A stretch of 64,000 nucleotides of DNA, from assembly GCA_964035545.1 (NCBI GenBank), contig OZ037765.1:12208698-12272697 (forward strand). The letters run 5' to 3'. Each line of letters opens with the position of its first letter. Position 1 is the stretch's first letter. The notes under the pieces are model-generated. The model saw nothing but the letters and a program-made list of their open reading frames with translations. It did no database searches and was not told the origin of the DNA. Position numbers and translations under genes: made by a program. This DNA comes from Bugula neritina. Taxonomy: Eukaryota > Bryozoa > Gymnolaemata > Cheilostomatida > Bugulidae. This document shows, one piece after another, positions 12,501 through 25,109 of the stretch.

Positions 12501-15239
12501 ATATGGAGATTAAAGTTTATACAACTTAAACATTTGAGATAAGTAACTTACTCTGGACTGCAATTATTTCGTCTAAGATGATCTGGTAAGTTTGGTACTG
12601 GTGGTACGACAGGAGAATCTGTTAAAATATTTCGTTCTTGGAGAAGATTAAATGTTCTTAGTTCTAGTGGCACCTACAATAAGATTTCTTGAACATGATT
12701 GTTAAAATCCTCATCTGAAGTGAAAGCTTCTAAAATAAATTGCCAGCCTACAGGTTTGCATTTTGTAAGTACATAACACATACAATGACGAAAAATATTA
12801 AATCTAACCTGATTCTGTAAGCCCATCGATGAAAACTGATTGTTTACACCATAGATACTATTTTGTGTGTTGTGATTTAATCCAGGTGCAGGAGGGGGAG
12901 CATACCCAACACCAGGTGGTGCTCCTGGGCCAGGGGGTAGCCCTGGTCGAGGTGGTACACCTGGTCCAGGTGGTAGATTTGGTCCAGGTGGTGTGTTGGC
13001 ACTAGGAGGTAAGCCTGGGCCAGGAGCTGGATTCAGATGAGGTGGAAAACCTTGGCCAGGAGGATATCCCAAGGCGGTAGGAGCTGAAGCAGCTCTGGGC
13101 ATACCAGGAGCCATTGCATTGCTTGAAAGCATAGGTCGTGAGACAGGTGGAAACTGCGGCTGCCCAGCTGGCTGATATAGAGCAGGTGATGAGGGTTGTT
13201 GGGCAGCCATAGTTGAGGGGAAGTTACTATTCCCCAGACCGGCCATATTAGCAGAAGAGACTAAGTTTGAAGGAGGGTGGCCACGAGGTGGAGCCCAGTT
13301 ACTAGAACCACTGGCTTGAGGAAAGTTGGGACGCAAAGGCCCACCCCTGGGAGACGGAGTAGATAGCGGTACAGGAGACCCTGGGGGTGGTGTACCCAAG
13401 TTACTATCTGCAACAAATAATATTTGTATATGAGTACAAAAATTCAGAAATCTAGAAACTTTATAATATTGACAGTTACATTATACTGATATGTGATATG
13501 TTATATGGAATATAATATAGATATTGGCGACTTTGTGAGTTAATACATTTAGAAAATTGTAGAGTGATGTCTTATTTTCCAATCATTTATAGTTAAGCAA
13601 ATAGTCGCTGAAAATATATCTTCCACTTTATTGAGTCAAACATTTCTTTATGAGCTGAAGTTGATAAAACTTGTCCTTTGGAAAGAGTTGTGTGAGCTAA
13701 AAATTGCTCAAGGTATTACATCTTTTTTGAACGGCACAATGTACCTGTAAAAAAATCTCTAAGAATGTTTACGGTTACTTACTGGGTGTCCCTGATCTAA
13801 ACTGTCCTTCCAAAGCATCAAAGTGCTGATTGGGTATCGGAGACGGCACCCTTGAGGTGTTTAATGAAGATGGTTCTACAATCAAAGTTTTACTTGTGAA
13901 TACAATTTAAAACCCTAACAATTGCTGATAACTCCAAAGATCACACAACTAGGTAATGTGTTACAGTTGAGTAATCTGCATTCCATTTCTGTGTTATAAC
14001 AAAAAATGAAAATGTCGATGACCTAACTTTATCCAAGGTATATTCTAGTGAGCTAAGAATTGTCAATTATAAAGCTGAGTTTAAACTAGCAAATAATCAG
14101 CCAATGACATTTCCTTGCCTGTGAGTTAACTAATATCAGCCATATAAGAACTCAATCAATGACTGAAAAGTTATGGCAATAAAAATCTTTCAGCTGAGCC
14201 AGTTAGAAGCTTCCATAGACTGTACAGGGCATGCAATTTGTACATATAAGCATATAAGCAAAATAGTTTGTCAGTAGATAGGAAGACTTTTAGATTGAAA
14301 AAAAATTTAAACCAAAAGCAAAAAATTCCATCACAATTTTTCAACCATCAAGAACTATTAAAAATTACTTTAGCTGGTTACAAACATGACCATAAAATAC
14401 TTTAATATTTCACACACAGTGATAGCATCAAGCAAACCTACTAAAAAGATTGAAACCCCACAAATCATACACTGACCATTTATACCTGAGTTAGTAGGGG
14501 TGAGGTTAAGAGGCGGACCAACATGCGTAGTGTTTGAGTATATCCCTTTACCATGATAGGGCGCTGGTAACAGCTCAGCACTGCCTAAAAAAATTATTTT
14601 AGATGGTTTTGGAACCATAGCTAGCATGCATAAAATAACAGGTATTGATTAGTACGTACTATACTGCAAGCAAAGCCCAACCTTAGCAAAGTTATGAGTG
14701 CACTAACCACTGATAGGAGCATTTGATTGTGGTGGTCTGGTCATTGGTGGGAAACCAGATGGTGCTCCATTAGATATAGGTGGACCTTGTGCTGAATAAT
14801 CACCACTGGACTGAGTGCTTACAGATGGAAGGGGTGGTGCAGTGCCAGGGTGTGAGCTATACCGGCCAATACTGGTTGGTGGAAAAGTATTTTGATTCTG
14901 CGGAGGTTTCATTCCTCCAGCAATATTAGAAGGTGGCGGTCCGATTGATTTCCCATCAGATTGCTGAAGAGCTGGAGGGTGCTGTCCAGGTAATGGAGGC
15001 CTAAGCATTGGTCCAGATACTGAATGGCTAAAAGTTGGATATCTAGGTGGTTGCTGACCAGGCATTGGTGGAGCAGAAACATGGCCGCCTGGCATTGGTG
15101 GTGCAGAAACATGGCCGCTTGGCATTGGTGGAGCAGAAACATGGCCGCCGGGCATTGGTGGAGCAGAAACAGGACCGCCGGGTATTGGTGGCCGTTGCAT
15201 CATCCCAGGTTGTCCATTTGGTGGCTGATTCCAAGACAT
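3533..15239 (-). CDS. SEC24: SEC24 (A/B-type), COPII inner-coat cargo adaptor, 18 exons
   Basis: Exons (minus): 15239-14708, 14584-14486, 13875-13783, 13407-12809, 12673-12552, 12324-12222, 10712-10586, 10504-10395, 10237-10006, 9515-9352, 8908-8683, 8456-8298, 7601-7428, 7319-7209, 4998-4682, 4440-4243, 4049-3946, 3647-3533. They sum to 3,585 nt = 1,194 aa + TAA and all phases agree. SEC24 pairs with SEC23 on SAR1-GTP membranes and selects cargo for ER-to-Golgi vesicles. Residues 1 to about 445 are a Pro/Gly/Ser-rich disordered region. A zinc finger follows (CRAC...CNLC, about C529/C532/C550/C553), then the trunk ([16 protein letters not shown]), beta-sandwich ([20 protein letters not shown]), helical domain (SLRLLPLY) and gelsolin-like domain ([17 protein letters not shown]). 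It ends in the family-typical [12 protein letters not shown]. Helical and C-terminal parts resemble SEC24A/B more than C/D. Length lies between human SEC24A and SEC24B. The start is the first ATG (MSWNQPP). Confidence 0.95.
4062..4162. repeat. 32-bp minisatellite in a SEC24 intron
   Basis: About three tandem copies of a 32-bp unit containing ccaacactgtatactttgtg, immediately upstream (in gene sense) of the acceptor of exon 4049-3946. The overlapping open frames on both strands here are repeat artefacts. Confidence 0.9.
5301..7035. mobile_element. Non-autonomous hAT-type DNA transposon (1,735 bp)
   Basis: The ends are perfect 14-bp inverted repeats: CAGGGATGTAGTGG at 5301 and CCACTACATCCCTG ending at 7035. 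Identical 8-bp direct repeats, aatacatg, flank it at 5293-5300 and 7036-7043. An 8-bp duplication and CAGGG...CCCTG ends are the hallmarks of the hAT superfamily. Both subterminal zones carry taggccatac motifs, and 6952-7018 forms an imperfect inverted repeat around ccatacgggcgtatgg. No transposase-length ORF is present, so it must have been moved in trans. It sits in the SEC24 intron between exons 7319-7209 and 4998-4682; without it that intron would be about 470 bp. Confidence 0.9.
5341..5412. other. GC-rich block inside the hAT element
   Basis: About 70 bp of almost pure G/C (G run, gggggccgct, cccccggcggggcccggggc) in otherwise AT-rich DNA, just inside the left subterminal region. It can form strong hairpins between its G-rich and C-rich parts. 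Confidence 0.7.
11108..11220. repeat. 21-bp minisatellite in a SEC24 intron
   Basis: Five tandem copies of ctacagagcagatagtggtac, the first slightly diverged, followed by a partial unit. It lies in the 1.5-kb intron between exons 12324-12222 and 10712-10586. The open frames through it only reflect the period of 21. Confidence 0.9.
15061..15194 (-). repeat. 30-bp coding tandem repeat in SEC24 exon 1
   Basis: Four exact-length 30-bp units (15061-15180) and a partial fifth, differing by a few substitutions. On the minus strand each encodes the ten-residue unit [10 protein letters not shown]. Because 30 is a multiple of 3, copy-number change keeps the frame. It lengthens the disordered N-terminal region. 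Confidence 0.9.
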
Positions 15240-18200
15240 TTCTTATGCTATCAAATATATAATAGTGTACAATTGGAGTGCTGCAAAAAAGTTGTAAGCT
15301 ATAACTAGAATGGACAATGGAGAAAAACAGCATCTTGAATTATCAAAAAAGCTTTACAATGTCTTACCAATGTTAGTGACTAGCAGAATGTGGAGAGTCC
15401 TTCAAAGCTTTAGTTGTACAGAATGGTCACATTACCCCACAGTGAGCTTGTTAATATCTCCTCACATTCTAAAATAGTCAAATATCTTTGAACAACTTAA
15501 AACAATACAACAGATAAATAATAACGTTGAATTGTAATTGATGAATATTTTTATTGAAATATTTAGTATAAAATTGAGAAAATTACAAACTGAGATGCAA
15601 ACAGAATAACATAGAACTACTAGAAAATTCACAAAAACAACTGCCAACTGACATGAACACTACTGAAACAAATGGCTAGAACTTGTAGAGCGTAAATGTA
15701 TATATTCCATTTCATTGATCAATAAACATCCAAAAATCCTTCCTAGACCTAATAACCATAATGACTTAAAGCAGTATTGCCTAATTATAGTTATGTGGCA
15801 TTAAAATTTGTAAAACTATCTCAGCTAAAATATAAATATATTTACTAATTGATCAACTTTATATTATTTTAGGACATTATTACAAATGATCTGTGGAACA
15901 AACTTTTTACTATCAATTGGAAATGGCCCAAATATATATGAAAATAATATTGTCACTGTAATTTACAATTTATCATTCTTATCTGATGAAAATATACTGT
16001 TTTTAAACTAATCTAGGTAGCCCTGTTGAGTTTATGGAAAAAACCAACATACAACGTATTTGCAAAAATACAGTTCCTTAGAAATTAAATGAAAATAGTT
16101 TAGTTATTCCCTTGGGTACACCTATAACTTAAATGAAACTGTTAATTCATCTATACCAGAAAGCGCCTGGTAAGACTTCCAATGAAATAACTTAAAATTG
16201 ATTTAAGAAATTTCTTTAATGATTTAAATTTTTTTTGTAATTTATTGTTTTATGCCTAGATCACCTTAGGTGGTGGGGGCAATATAATATACAATCTTAT
16301 TAATTTGCTGTGGATCATTTAGGATCACTTGAAAGTTTTCAAGCCAATAACTTATTTCTATAAAAAGAGCATAGACTTGAACATTGTAGACAAGTGGCTT
16401 AAATTTAGGGAGCCAAAGTTCTTAATATGTAGCCTCCACATGAAAAATGGAGACAATAAACTATGCAAATCTAACTGGCTTTGAGATCAAACTGAGATCA
16501 CTACGTGGGAGACTGGAGATATCAGAGATATCAAAGTATTTGAACGAAAATTTGTTCATGATAAATAACTCTCATAAGCAAATAGAGTTTTGCATTTGTG
16601 GCATGTAATTATATAAAGGTTAGGAAGCTGAACATGATGTCCATCTTTCCTGTTTCTACTATAATGTAGTAAACTGCAAATTTCACATATTTCAAGTTTC
16701 ACATTCTATTACAATTTGAAAATCAAAGTGAAAAAACTTCAATCTTAAATTTAAATCAGTTTTTAACTGAGCCCTTTCGCTGACAACTTATCTGAAATTT
16801 ATTAGATTTGAGCTAGGGGTAAACCTAAATTTTAAACCCAAAAATCCTAAAGGCAAACTATAGTTGACCAAGTGACCGTTCACCCAACACTCTTACTGTA
16901 TTGGTTTTGGTCCTAAATATTAGCTAGGCCTATTCAGCACTACTGAAAAACAATGCCTGTGAAATTATTAGATTATCTCTTACACTATTATGACTAGTAG
17001 TATAAGTATTACTATAAGTATGTCAATTCGCATTACTAAAACTAGTAGTATTAACATTGATAATTATTTATTAACCAATAACATCATTCATAATTTTACA
17101 TTCATATTAATATAAAATTAATCATTGACTATTTAAATGTGAAAATTAAAACAAGTTTAGCAAATAGCAACTGGGTGTTAATGGCTTTATTGCGAAAGCA
17201 GTAAAGATGTAACATTTCCACTAATTTGTTATTATGTAATCTTATATTATAAATTGTATGTTGCATTACAAGTTGCAAGTCAATAGCAGTCAAACAATTA
17301 GGACTGTGATTATGCAATAATTTTGTTTTATAAATGTTGTCTGTTTTGAGTCAGTGTGTAGTGTTTGGTGAATAAAGTATATTATAAACCTCAAGAGAAC
17401 TATTTCAAGAACAATATCAATATCTATATGAATGTTAACATAATCATAACCACTTCATCAAATAATAACCATTTTTATTAATATATATTCATTGATTTAA
17501 CTTTGTGATCGAACTATTACTTATTAAAATACTTAACTCATCTCGTAAAAAGTAGATGCATATAACGATAATTTAAATTTAGTTTTACAATAACTATTTT
17601 AAGGACTTAAATTACTATAATTTACTACTAGTTTAAAACTATAGGCAAAACTAGAAGCCAGAAACAAAGGTGAAGTAATTGTACACTAAAAGTAAAACTC
17701 AAAAGGTCAAAGACTAAAAGTAAAAGTAAAAATAAGCTGTAAAGCATAGGCCTAGCCCTAACGCTAACACTAACAGTAACTGAAACTCTAACTCTAAGCC
17801 TTAAGGCCTAAGGGCTAAGAGTAACTGTAAGAGCTAACAGTAACAGTAACAGTAACACTAACAGCAACACGAACACTAACAGTAACAGTAACTCTAGTCA
17901 CTAAGTCTAACACTAACAGTAACAGTAAGTGTAACACTGACAGTAACTAAGTGAATAGTTAGTGTAACTCTCATTCTGACTCAACTGTAAGACTAAGAGT
18001 AACTCAGTAACTGTAAGTCTAACTTTAACAGTAACTGAATTTTAAGGACTAACTCTAAGATTAAGAGTAAGAGTAACACCAACTGTAAGACGAAGACTAA
18101 GAGTAAGAGTAAGTCCAAGGTCGGACTAAAGTTCAAGTAAACGTATCTCTTTACTTTGGCAACATCATGCCTATTTGCTAAAGTTTATAACATATACTAA

Positions 18201-20799
18201 TTTAGATCATACACGATAAATAAATTTATTGTAAATGAATAGCTCAATACCTGTAAGTGTCTTACAATTGTAAAAAGATTTTACCAATAACTTAAATTTT
18301 TAATATAGATGAGCTGTCAACCGGAACCTGATATTAACTTACGCATGCCCTCTGAATTTAGAAAACATCCCAGCAAAGTGATAGACCGAGATTTTCAATT
18401 GTCATTTCTTAGTTTTTTTCATTGTTTAGAAGAATAAAATTTAATAAAAAAATGTCAATATTTTTTTCATTATTTTATTTTTTTCTTGTAACTGCTACAG
18501 TCACTTTAAGCTAGAGTCATTCGACAATATGTAAACGGAAGTGAGTTGTTCTCATCCAAAGTTCATCTCAATAAAATGTACGTTTCTATTTTCTGTTTAC
18601 AAAGTTATTATAAAAGTTTAGTTATTGAAATATTTAGCTAATTTTTGCTGTGCTTTATCAATTAACACTTTTTACATATTTGATTATCATTCTGGGATAT
18701 AATAAAATATATTTAGTATTAGTAATACTAAACTCACAGTCACACTTCACAGAGACTCGCCTAAGTTTAACTTTTACTTTAACTTTAAGTTATTTGTTAT
18801 TATAATTCTAATTGTTAAGCTTGGTTAGTAGCAATACTAATACTAATACCAATAGGAAATAATAATTCATTAATTGTAAAAGTGAAAGTTGAACTTGCCA
18901 ACGTCAACGAAAACTGCCTTAGTGTCTATTAATTAGTGTCATACTGATACTCAATATTTACACCTTTACTTAGTCTTATACTCATATTGATATACTTGTA
19001 CTCTTATACTTATAGTTATAGTCTTGTCGACTTGTTGAATTACTAAAATTAAAAGTAAAATTAAAAACACTAAACAGTGGAAATTGCAATCTAACATTAA
19101 AAATAAATTACATTTACTTAGAGTTAGTTGTACACCAAAAGTAAAAGTAGCACAAGCAATATCGGTATGAGTAAGACTAAGTGTAGCTCACTAACAGTAA
19201 CTGTAAGACTAACTTGCAGGTAAACTTTTACGTTTGAACATTAATTTCAAATTAAAATTGTAATTTTAATTTGTAGCTCGTATTACTATGAGTATTACTA
19301 TTTGTATTATTTTTGGCAATACTTGTCAGTTGTCAGGGTTATATAAGTTTAACTTTATGCTTTTGCCTTATGGCTTATAGTTATACAGTTATACTCATAT
19401 TAATATAGTGATAGTAAAACTAAATGTAATGTTATAGTTAATGTTAGCTATGGTCTGTGTATGGCATTGGCTATGACTGCCAAACTCACTAGTTGTATGA
19501 CAAGCCTAATGATAATCATAATTCTGAACACAGCTGTTTGACTAAAATTAAAAGTATGGTTTTAAGCTGATTTTGGGAGTTGTCACGGTTCTGAGGTTGG
19601 ATGTAATTAAACTAAATTTTTGCAACACTTGTTTTTATATATTTTAATTTACTTTATATTTTTAATTAATAATATTATATTTACTTGTAGGTCGATTTCT
19701 TCTATGATTATTCCTACAAATACTAATATAACTATAAGTAGCTGTAGGGAGTTTACATGATGACAACAGTAGAATAGCAATATAATCAAAACACATAGAA
19801 AAATTATTTGAAATTGTGTATTAAATTGCCTGAGTTTTAAATATAAAAAAATTGAATTAAAAAGATTTCAATTTCCAGTGTTCAAACTAACATTAATTTG
19901 TATTCAGCAACTCAGTGTATTAGTGGCAATGTTTTACCAATAATAATGGCTAAGCACAGATATTTATTTTGTAAATATATGAAGGACAACAGTTGCAGTC
20001 CTAAGTTGATTTTTCTTTTCGTAAGATAAAAGTTAACAGAAAGCATCTTTTGTCAAATTGTATAGAAAGTTTTATTTTTATAAATTTGTATGAATTTTTC
20101 TTGAATTCAAAGTGCAAATAATTATAATCGGACAGATTTTCGTCTGTAAAAGTAAAAAACCTAAAGAAATCAAGTTTTTAGCTAATCAGATTTTTGTTAT
20201 GCCTCATCCAAAAAATTATTTTAAATACAGCGAATATGTAGAAGATTTGAGTTACATTTATTTTCATCATTAGCTGATATAATTAGGTTTTTTTAATTTG
20301 CACAAGAAAATGATGTTTATCTGTCGAAAATTATATATAGAAGTGTTTCTACATATTTGTCAACTGCTTTTCTCCAAGGATTTTATGCCAATGATGGAAG
20401 TAGTTTTTGGTATTATATATGTAGCCTTTATCACATTATTATGCATCATCAATTTGTAATAACTATAGTTAGAATGATCATTTAAATTCTACTGTAACTA
20501 ATACTATAATTTCACACTGATGTTTATACTATTAATAGTAATATTGATAACCTTTTACTTTAAATTAACTGCGAATATGATCTATCACTAAGAGTAGGCC
20601 CCTAAGGTTCGTGGTGTGTATCAAAATAAAAAGAGTGCCATCTAGGCAGCTGTTCAGTTAAACACGGCACTTTCTTATGTAGGTTTTTAGTTACAGAATA
20701 TGGTTCATAAATCTGCACTAATTAGTCTCCATAATGTGATTATATTCAAGCACTGTAAATAAGATGGTTTAGATTTGCTGAACTTTCTGTTACAGAACC
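15240..20799. other. 5.5-kb gene-free region between SEC24 and SAR1 starts
   Basis: No exon with family similarity or a supported ORF was found on either strand. It must contain the divergent promoters of SEC24 (left end) and the first SAR1 (right end). The aactttctgttacag just before the SAR1 ATG looks like a splice acceptor, so SAR1 may have an untranslated first exon in here. The middle is dominated by degenerate hexamer repeats, listed separately. Confidence 0.5.
17640..18130. repeat. Degenerate hexamer-like repeat (taacag/taacac)
   Basis: About 490 bp built of drifting 5-7 bp units such as agtaac, actaac, ctctaa and aagagt, e.g. aacagtaacagtaacagtaa near 17840. Related, sparser stretches occur at about 16970-17060 and 18730-19600. 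The start (ccctaacgctaacactaac) looks like a decayed CCCTAA-type array, but that origin is only a guess. Confidence 0.75.
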
Positions 20800-23700
20800 A
20801 TGTCATTCCTGTGGGACTGGCTCTCTGGAATGCTCAACTTCTTAGGTGAGTCAATTACTATCAAACAATAGAAGTAGTGTTGTGTACTAACAAAGGACAA
20901 TGTGTCTTTAATATGTCTATAATGGACAAATTACACTTGTACATTTATTAGAAAAATAATTTTATGGAAAGTGTATTGAGGTGCTCCAAAAACATGGCCC
21001 GTAATTTGATTGTACTGGGACTTAGGATACACTTGCACTTTTTTGTTATTGTAATCCCTACCTCTTGTTTCAGCTCCTTAGTAAAAGGTTCAAATGACAA
21101 ATAACTTAAACTATGACCTTAGATTAGCTAATACCACCATATTTTTATGCTGGCTGAGCATTCTTTTTTTAGTTGAAACCTATCTGCAAGTGGGTGGTAA
21201 TGCCATTATCTATAGTTACACCTACTATATATCACTGCTTAAGATCTAACTCTACTTCCATAATAGGCAGTTCATTTTGAGCATTGTATAAACATGAGCT
21301 TTGTCTTTAGTGTTTGGTTTTCTATTTTTCTTTTGCATTTTTATTCACACTTTCACAAGACAAGCACATTTACTTTTCACATAAAGTCTTAACAGGTATA
21401 GGCAAATCCTAAGCATTAATTATAGTGTGTTTAGCTCCATCATAGTATGAAGTTCAGTCACCTGCAACTGCTGTTCAAGCAGCTAAACAGGTAACTGTTG
21501 TATTGTGATTTGTGAATTCACTTGCAATTTATTTCAGGTTTATATAAGAAATCAGGAAAGTTGTTATTCTTGGGTTTAGACAATGCAGGCAAAACAACCC
21601 TTCTTCACATGTTGAAAGATGAAAGAATGCAGCAGCACATGCCCACTCTGCATGGAAGTATGTATTTCTTTACCAGTGCTGCTTGCTTTGTTTTGTTTTG
21701 TTTTCTTTATTTCCATCAAAAAAAAACAAAAGGACAAAAAAATACAAATATACAACAGTAACACAAAAAGAGCTAAATTCAATTTATATATAATATCAAT
21801 CGAAGTCAAGATGGGGGCCCATGTGCTCAGTAGCATAGCTATTCAAGGAGCGGGGCCCAAGTGGCAGTTGAAAAAATAGTGGGAACTATTTATTCAGATT
21901 AAGTTAAAGATTTTAGTAGGTGCTTTTTCAACAATATTTTAAATGTGGCAAAGCTTTGATGATGTCTTAAAGTCAGAGGTAGCTTATTCCAATTGCTAGA
22001 CATCTGGTAGGACACTTATTCCATTTTCAGGATTCTTTTTAAATACTGTTATTTGAAAAATGAACCGCAAAATTGTAAACCGTAATCGCTCTGTCTCTTT
22101 ACTAGATAGCGTATCGATAACCAGGGTGTTTCTGTGTTGTAGCATCTGAAGAATTAACTATGGGAGGTATGAGGTTCACAACTTTTGATTTAGGAGGACA
22201 CAAACAAGGTTTGTATTGGTCATAATTCATAGCCACTAGTGAGTGATGAAATGAATCAGCTGCTGTTGTAATAGCACCATACGCTTTAAAATCCTAATAA
22301 TTTTATTATTGGATCTTAAAAATTTCCAGATTTTAAGGTCTACTTAGATTTCCTATTTCAATAGTGCATTACAACTTTACATAGTGCATTGTTGTTTGGA
22401 TAGTAATTAATGCGACTCATTATTTATATATATGCCACTTTTGCTCTTTGCAACTGTAATGGTGAGTGGAAGTTTTTGTTAGCAATGCACAGTTTCAGTT
22501 GGTTATTCCTTTGAATGGCATGATACTGTGAACTCTGTAATTGTTTGTATCAAGTTAGTATAAAGTCTTTCTGTGCCAAGAATTGTATCTTGTGTTGATA
22601 TATTTACTGGTAGCACGTAGAGTTTGGAAGAATTACTTTCCAGCAGTAGATGGTATCGTATTTATTATTGACACAGCTGATCGAGATAGAATACCGGAGT
22701 CCATCAGTGAATTACATGTAAGTCTCTGTTAGACAGTTTATGTCAAGTTATTTAGCCTTGCTGCTCTATGATATTGAATATATGACTGCAAATTGGTAGA
22801 AGATTCTGAATACTCTCTTGAAAAGTTTTTGCTAAGTCATACTATCATCTTATAATACTTTGATAATTTTATTTGTGTTGGTTCACATCAAATTTGTTAC
22901 ATCACATAATTAAACTTTTTTAAATTTCACTACTTATGATGTAATTCTACCTCCATCATGGCAGTCAGTTTTGAGCATTGAACTAGTCCTATTGAACTTG
23001 TGTGATAGTTTCTTTGCACTATTCAACAAAGCAACATGCAACATTTATATTTTAGAGTCTTGTGAAAACTTTGTATATATATAACATTATTTTTGTTTTG
23101 GGTAATTTTTATAGTTCATTGTCTATAATATATATGAAACTGTTAACTTCAAATCTGGCTATTATTTAATTATGTAGCAACACTGATGTTGTGTTTGATC
23201 CAATTATTGCAACTTTAATTGTGGGGGGAGTATTGTAGCTGATTGAGATGTCCCCCATGAAATATATTTCATGTTGTCGAATGCGGTTTTAATAATTTGA
23301 TCTTTAATAGACTTTATTAGGCTATTAGCAGGAAATATATACCATGTAGATAATATAAACAATAGTATAAACGTGTAGAGTTGATTGTACACTTTCTAGC
23401 AGATTTTCTTGCTGTAAATGATTCAATTCCGTTTTGTATTGAAATTTGTTAGTAAAGAAAAGAGTAATGTTTTATAGTAACAATTTTGATAAAATAGTTT
23501 GTTTAAAAACTATTAGAGCTATGTTGTATAAGCAAGGTGTGTTGTTTCCTCTGTTAGCAGACAATTAATTATGCGTGCTTTACGTTGGTCATTGCTAAAG
23601 TGTTAGTACTGTTGTAGAGCCTCATGGCTGATGAACAGATAGGCGAATGCCCAATCATGATACTTGGAAACAAAATTGACAAGCAAGGTGCTGCCAGTGA

Positions 23701-24076
23701 AGAAGAAATTAGACACTACTTCGGACTTCATGGGAGAACTACAGGCAAAGTATGCAACTAGTTACATGCTATGTCATCAAAGTGCTTTTTTATTTTGACT
23801 TGAGTGATGTTTCGAGTGGTGTTGTAATATTTTTAATTTCATGTTTATAAGCGTAGGCCTCCTAACCTAAATCTTGATGGTCAACATTTGAACTTGGAGT
23901 GTGTTTCTGTGCAAATTCTGTGCTTCAGTATATTCATGCTTAGACATCCCCTTATTTTGCAGGGAAATATCCCAAAATCAGAGCTGACGTCGCGCCCTAT
24001 TGAACTGTTTATGTGTAGTATTCTGAAACGGCAGGGCTATGGCGAAGGGTTCCGCTGGTTAGCTCAGTATCTTTAA
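20800..24076 (+). CDS. SAR1: SAR1 GTPase, copy A (canonical), 6 exons
   Basis: Exons: 20800-20845, 21538-21657, 22143-22208, 22614-22717, 23618-23749, 23963-24076 (582 nt, 193 aa + TAA), all phases consistent. SAR1 is the small GTPase that inserts its N-terminal amphipathic helix in the ER membrane on GTP loading and recruits SEC23/24. Visible: N-terminal helix [15 protein letters not shown] (a few residues shorter than the human one), P-loop GLDNAGKTT (about 28-36), switch I PTLHGTSEEL, switch II DLGGH with His75 matching the catalytic His79 of human SAR1, NKID (130-133), and the C-terminal [13 protein letters not shown]. The closest relative of standard SAR1 in the window. A second copy follows 1 kb downstream. 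Confidence 0.96.
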
Positions 24077-25109
24077 ACATCAAACTTAATCCTCCTTCAC
24101 TTTAATATTACTTTGGACTAGTATATTTAAAACCCCTAATGTCATCATACAAGAAACCCACAGGTGCAACAAACAGATCTTGGATAGGATGGGCCATCAC
24201 CAAAGCACTAGGACACTGTGACCCATCTCATCTGCTTATCTACACCAACGTACTAGTCTCTAGAAATACCAGCTTCTAGTTTCACATCACCTCGATATTA
24301 TTGAAGCAAATTTTGGCATAGTAAAAATTAAATGTGATACCAGTGTCCACTCAAGAAACAACAAATATAATTTTTAACTTATTATTTATGTTTACCATCT
24401 TGGGTTTGTTACACTGTTTCATGTATGCAATATTGTTATTAAAATTTGTTATATTTCACTACCTACTATTTTAAAGCCAGTAATGCTCTGGTAACCGGTC
24501 TGCAACATAATATTTCGAATGTCTTGTTATATCATTGTTGCAATCAAATATTATGTTCATAAATTTCGAATAATGCAGGTTAATGAACTGTTTCACATCA
24601 TCAAACAGTGGTAATACTAATAAATCATTCAACTAAATTGCTATTTATTACTTGATTAATGTATACTATGAAATTTATTGAAACATTACTTACCTTAGTG
24701 TAATATTTGTAGGTTCTTTTGTAGTCCTTGTAATAATATATGCTTGCTGTGGAAATTATAATGAATATTTTGCTAGTTACAACTGGTATATATTATGCTG
24801 CATTATGCACTTTATGCTTGCTGTGTGTGTATATAAATGTAACATGCTTCTTCACAGTGGAAGAGCACCAGTATTGACTAAAAAAATTATTAAATGCGAT
24901 TGGTTTATTATGACGCAATTGTTGAAAAGGAATATGAACACGTGGAGGCATTTCAGTTGGTCCTAAGTGACGCATGCACAGTTGAGTTGTTGATGAACAT
25001 GTCGCTATTTAGCTAATACATTACGCAATAGCAGTGCGCCAATACAAATGAAAGCTAAACAGCTATGGTCAACTAAACCCACTGAGAATTTAGCAGTGAT
25101 TGTATCAAC
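24077..25109. other. Spacer between the two SAR1 genes
   Basis: About 1 kb, AT-rich. It should hold the 3' UTR of copy A (possible aataaa near 24613) and the promoter of copy B. No coding exon seen. Confidence 0.5.

Noticed and set aside
15024-15333. Several overlapping frames on both strands in the SEC24 5' region (repeats such as [10 protein letters not shown])
   Set aside because: They are shadows of the 30-bp coding repeat; only the minus frame beginning MSWNQPP joins the SEC24 exon chain.
15240-20799. Bidirectional promoter shared by SEC24 and SAR1
   Set aside because: The start codons are 5.5 kb apart; too far for a classic shared promoter, though untranslated exons could shorten this.
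21522-21879. Continuation of SAR1-A exon 2 as an open frame past 21657
   Set aside because: Leaves the SAR1 alignment immediately; a good donor (A|GTATGT) and matching next exon show that it is intron.
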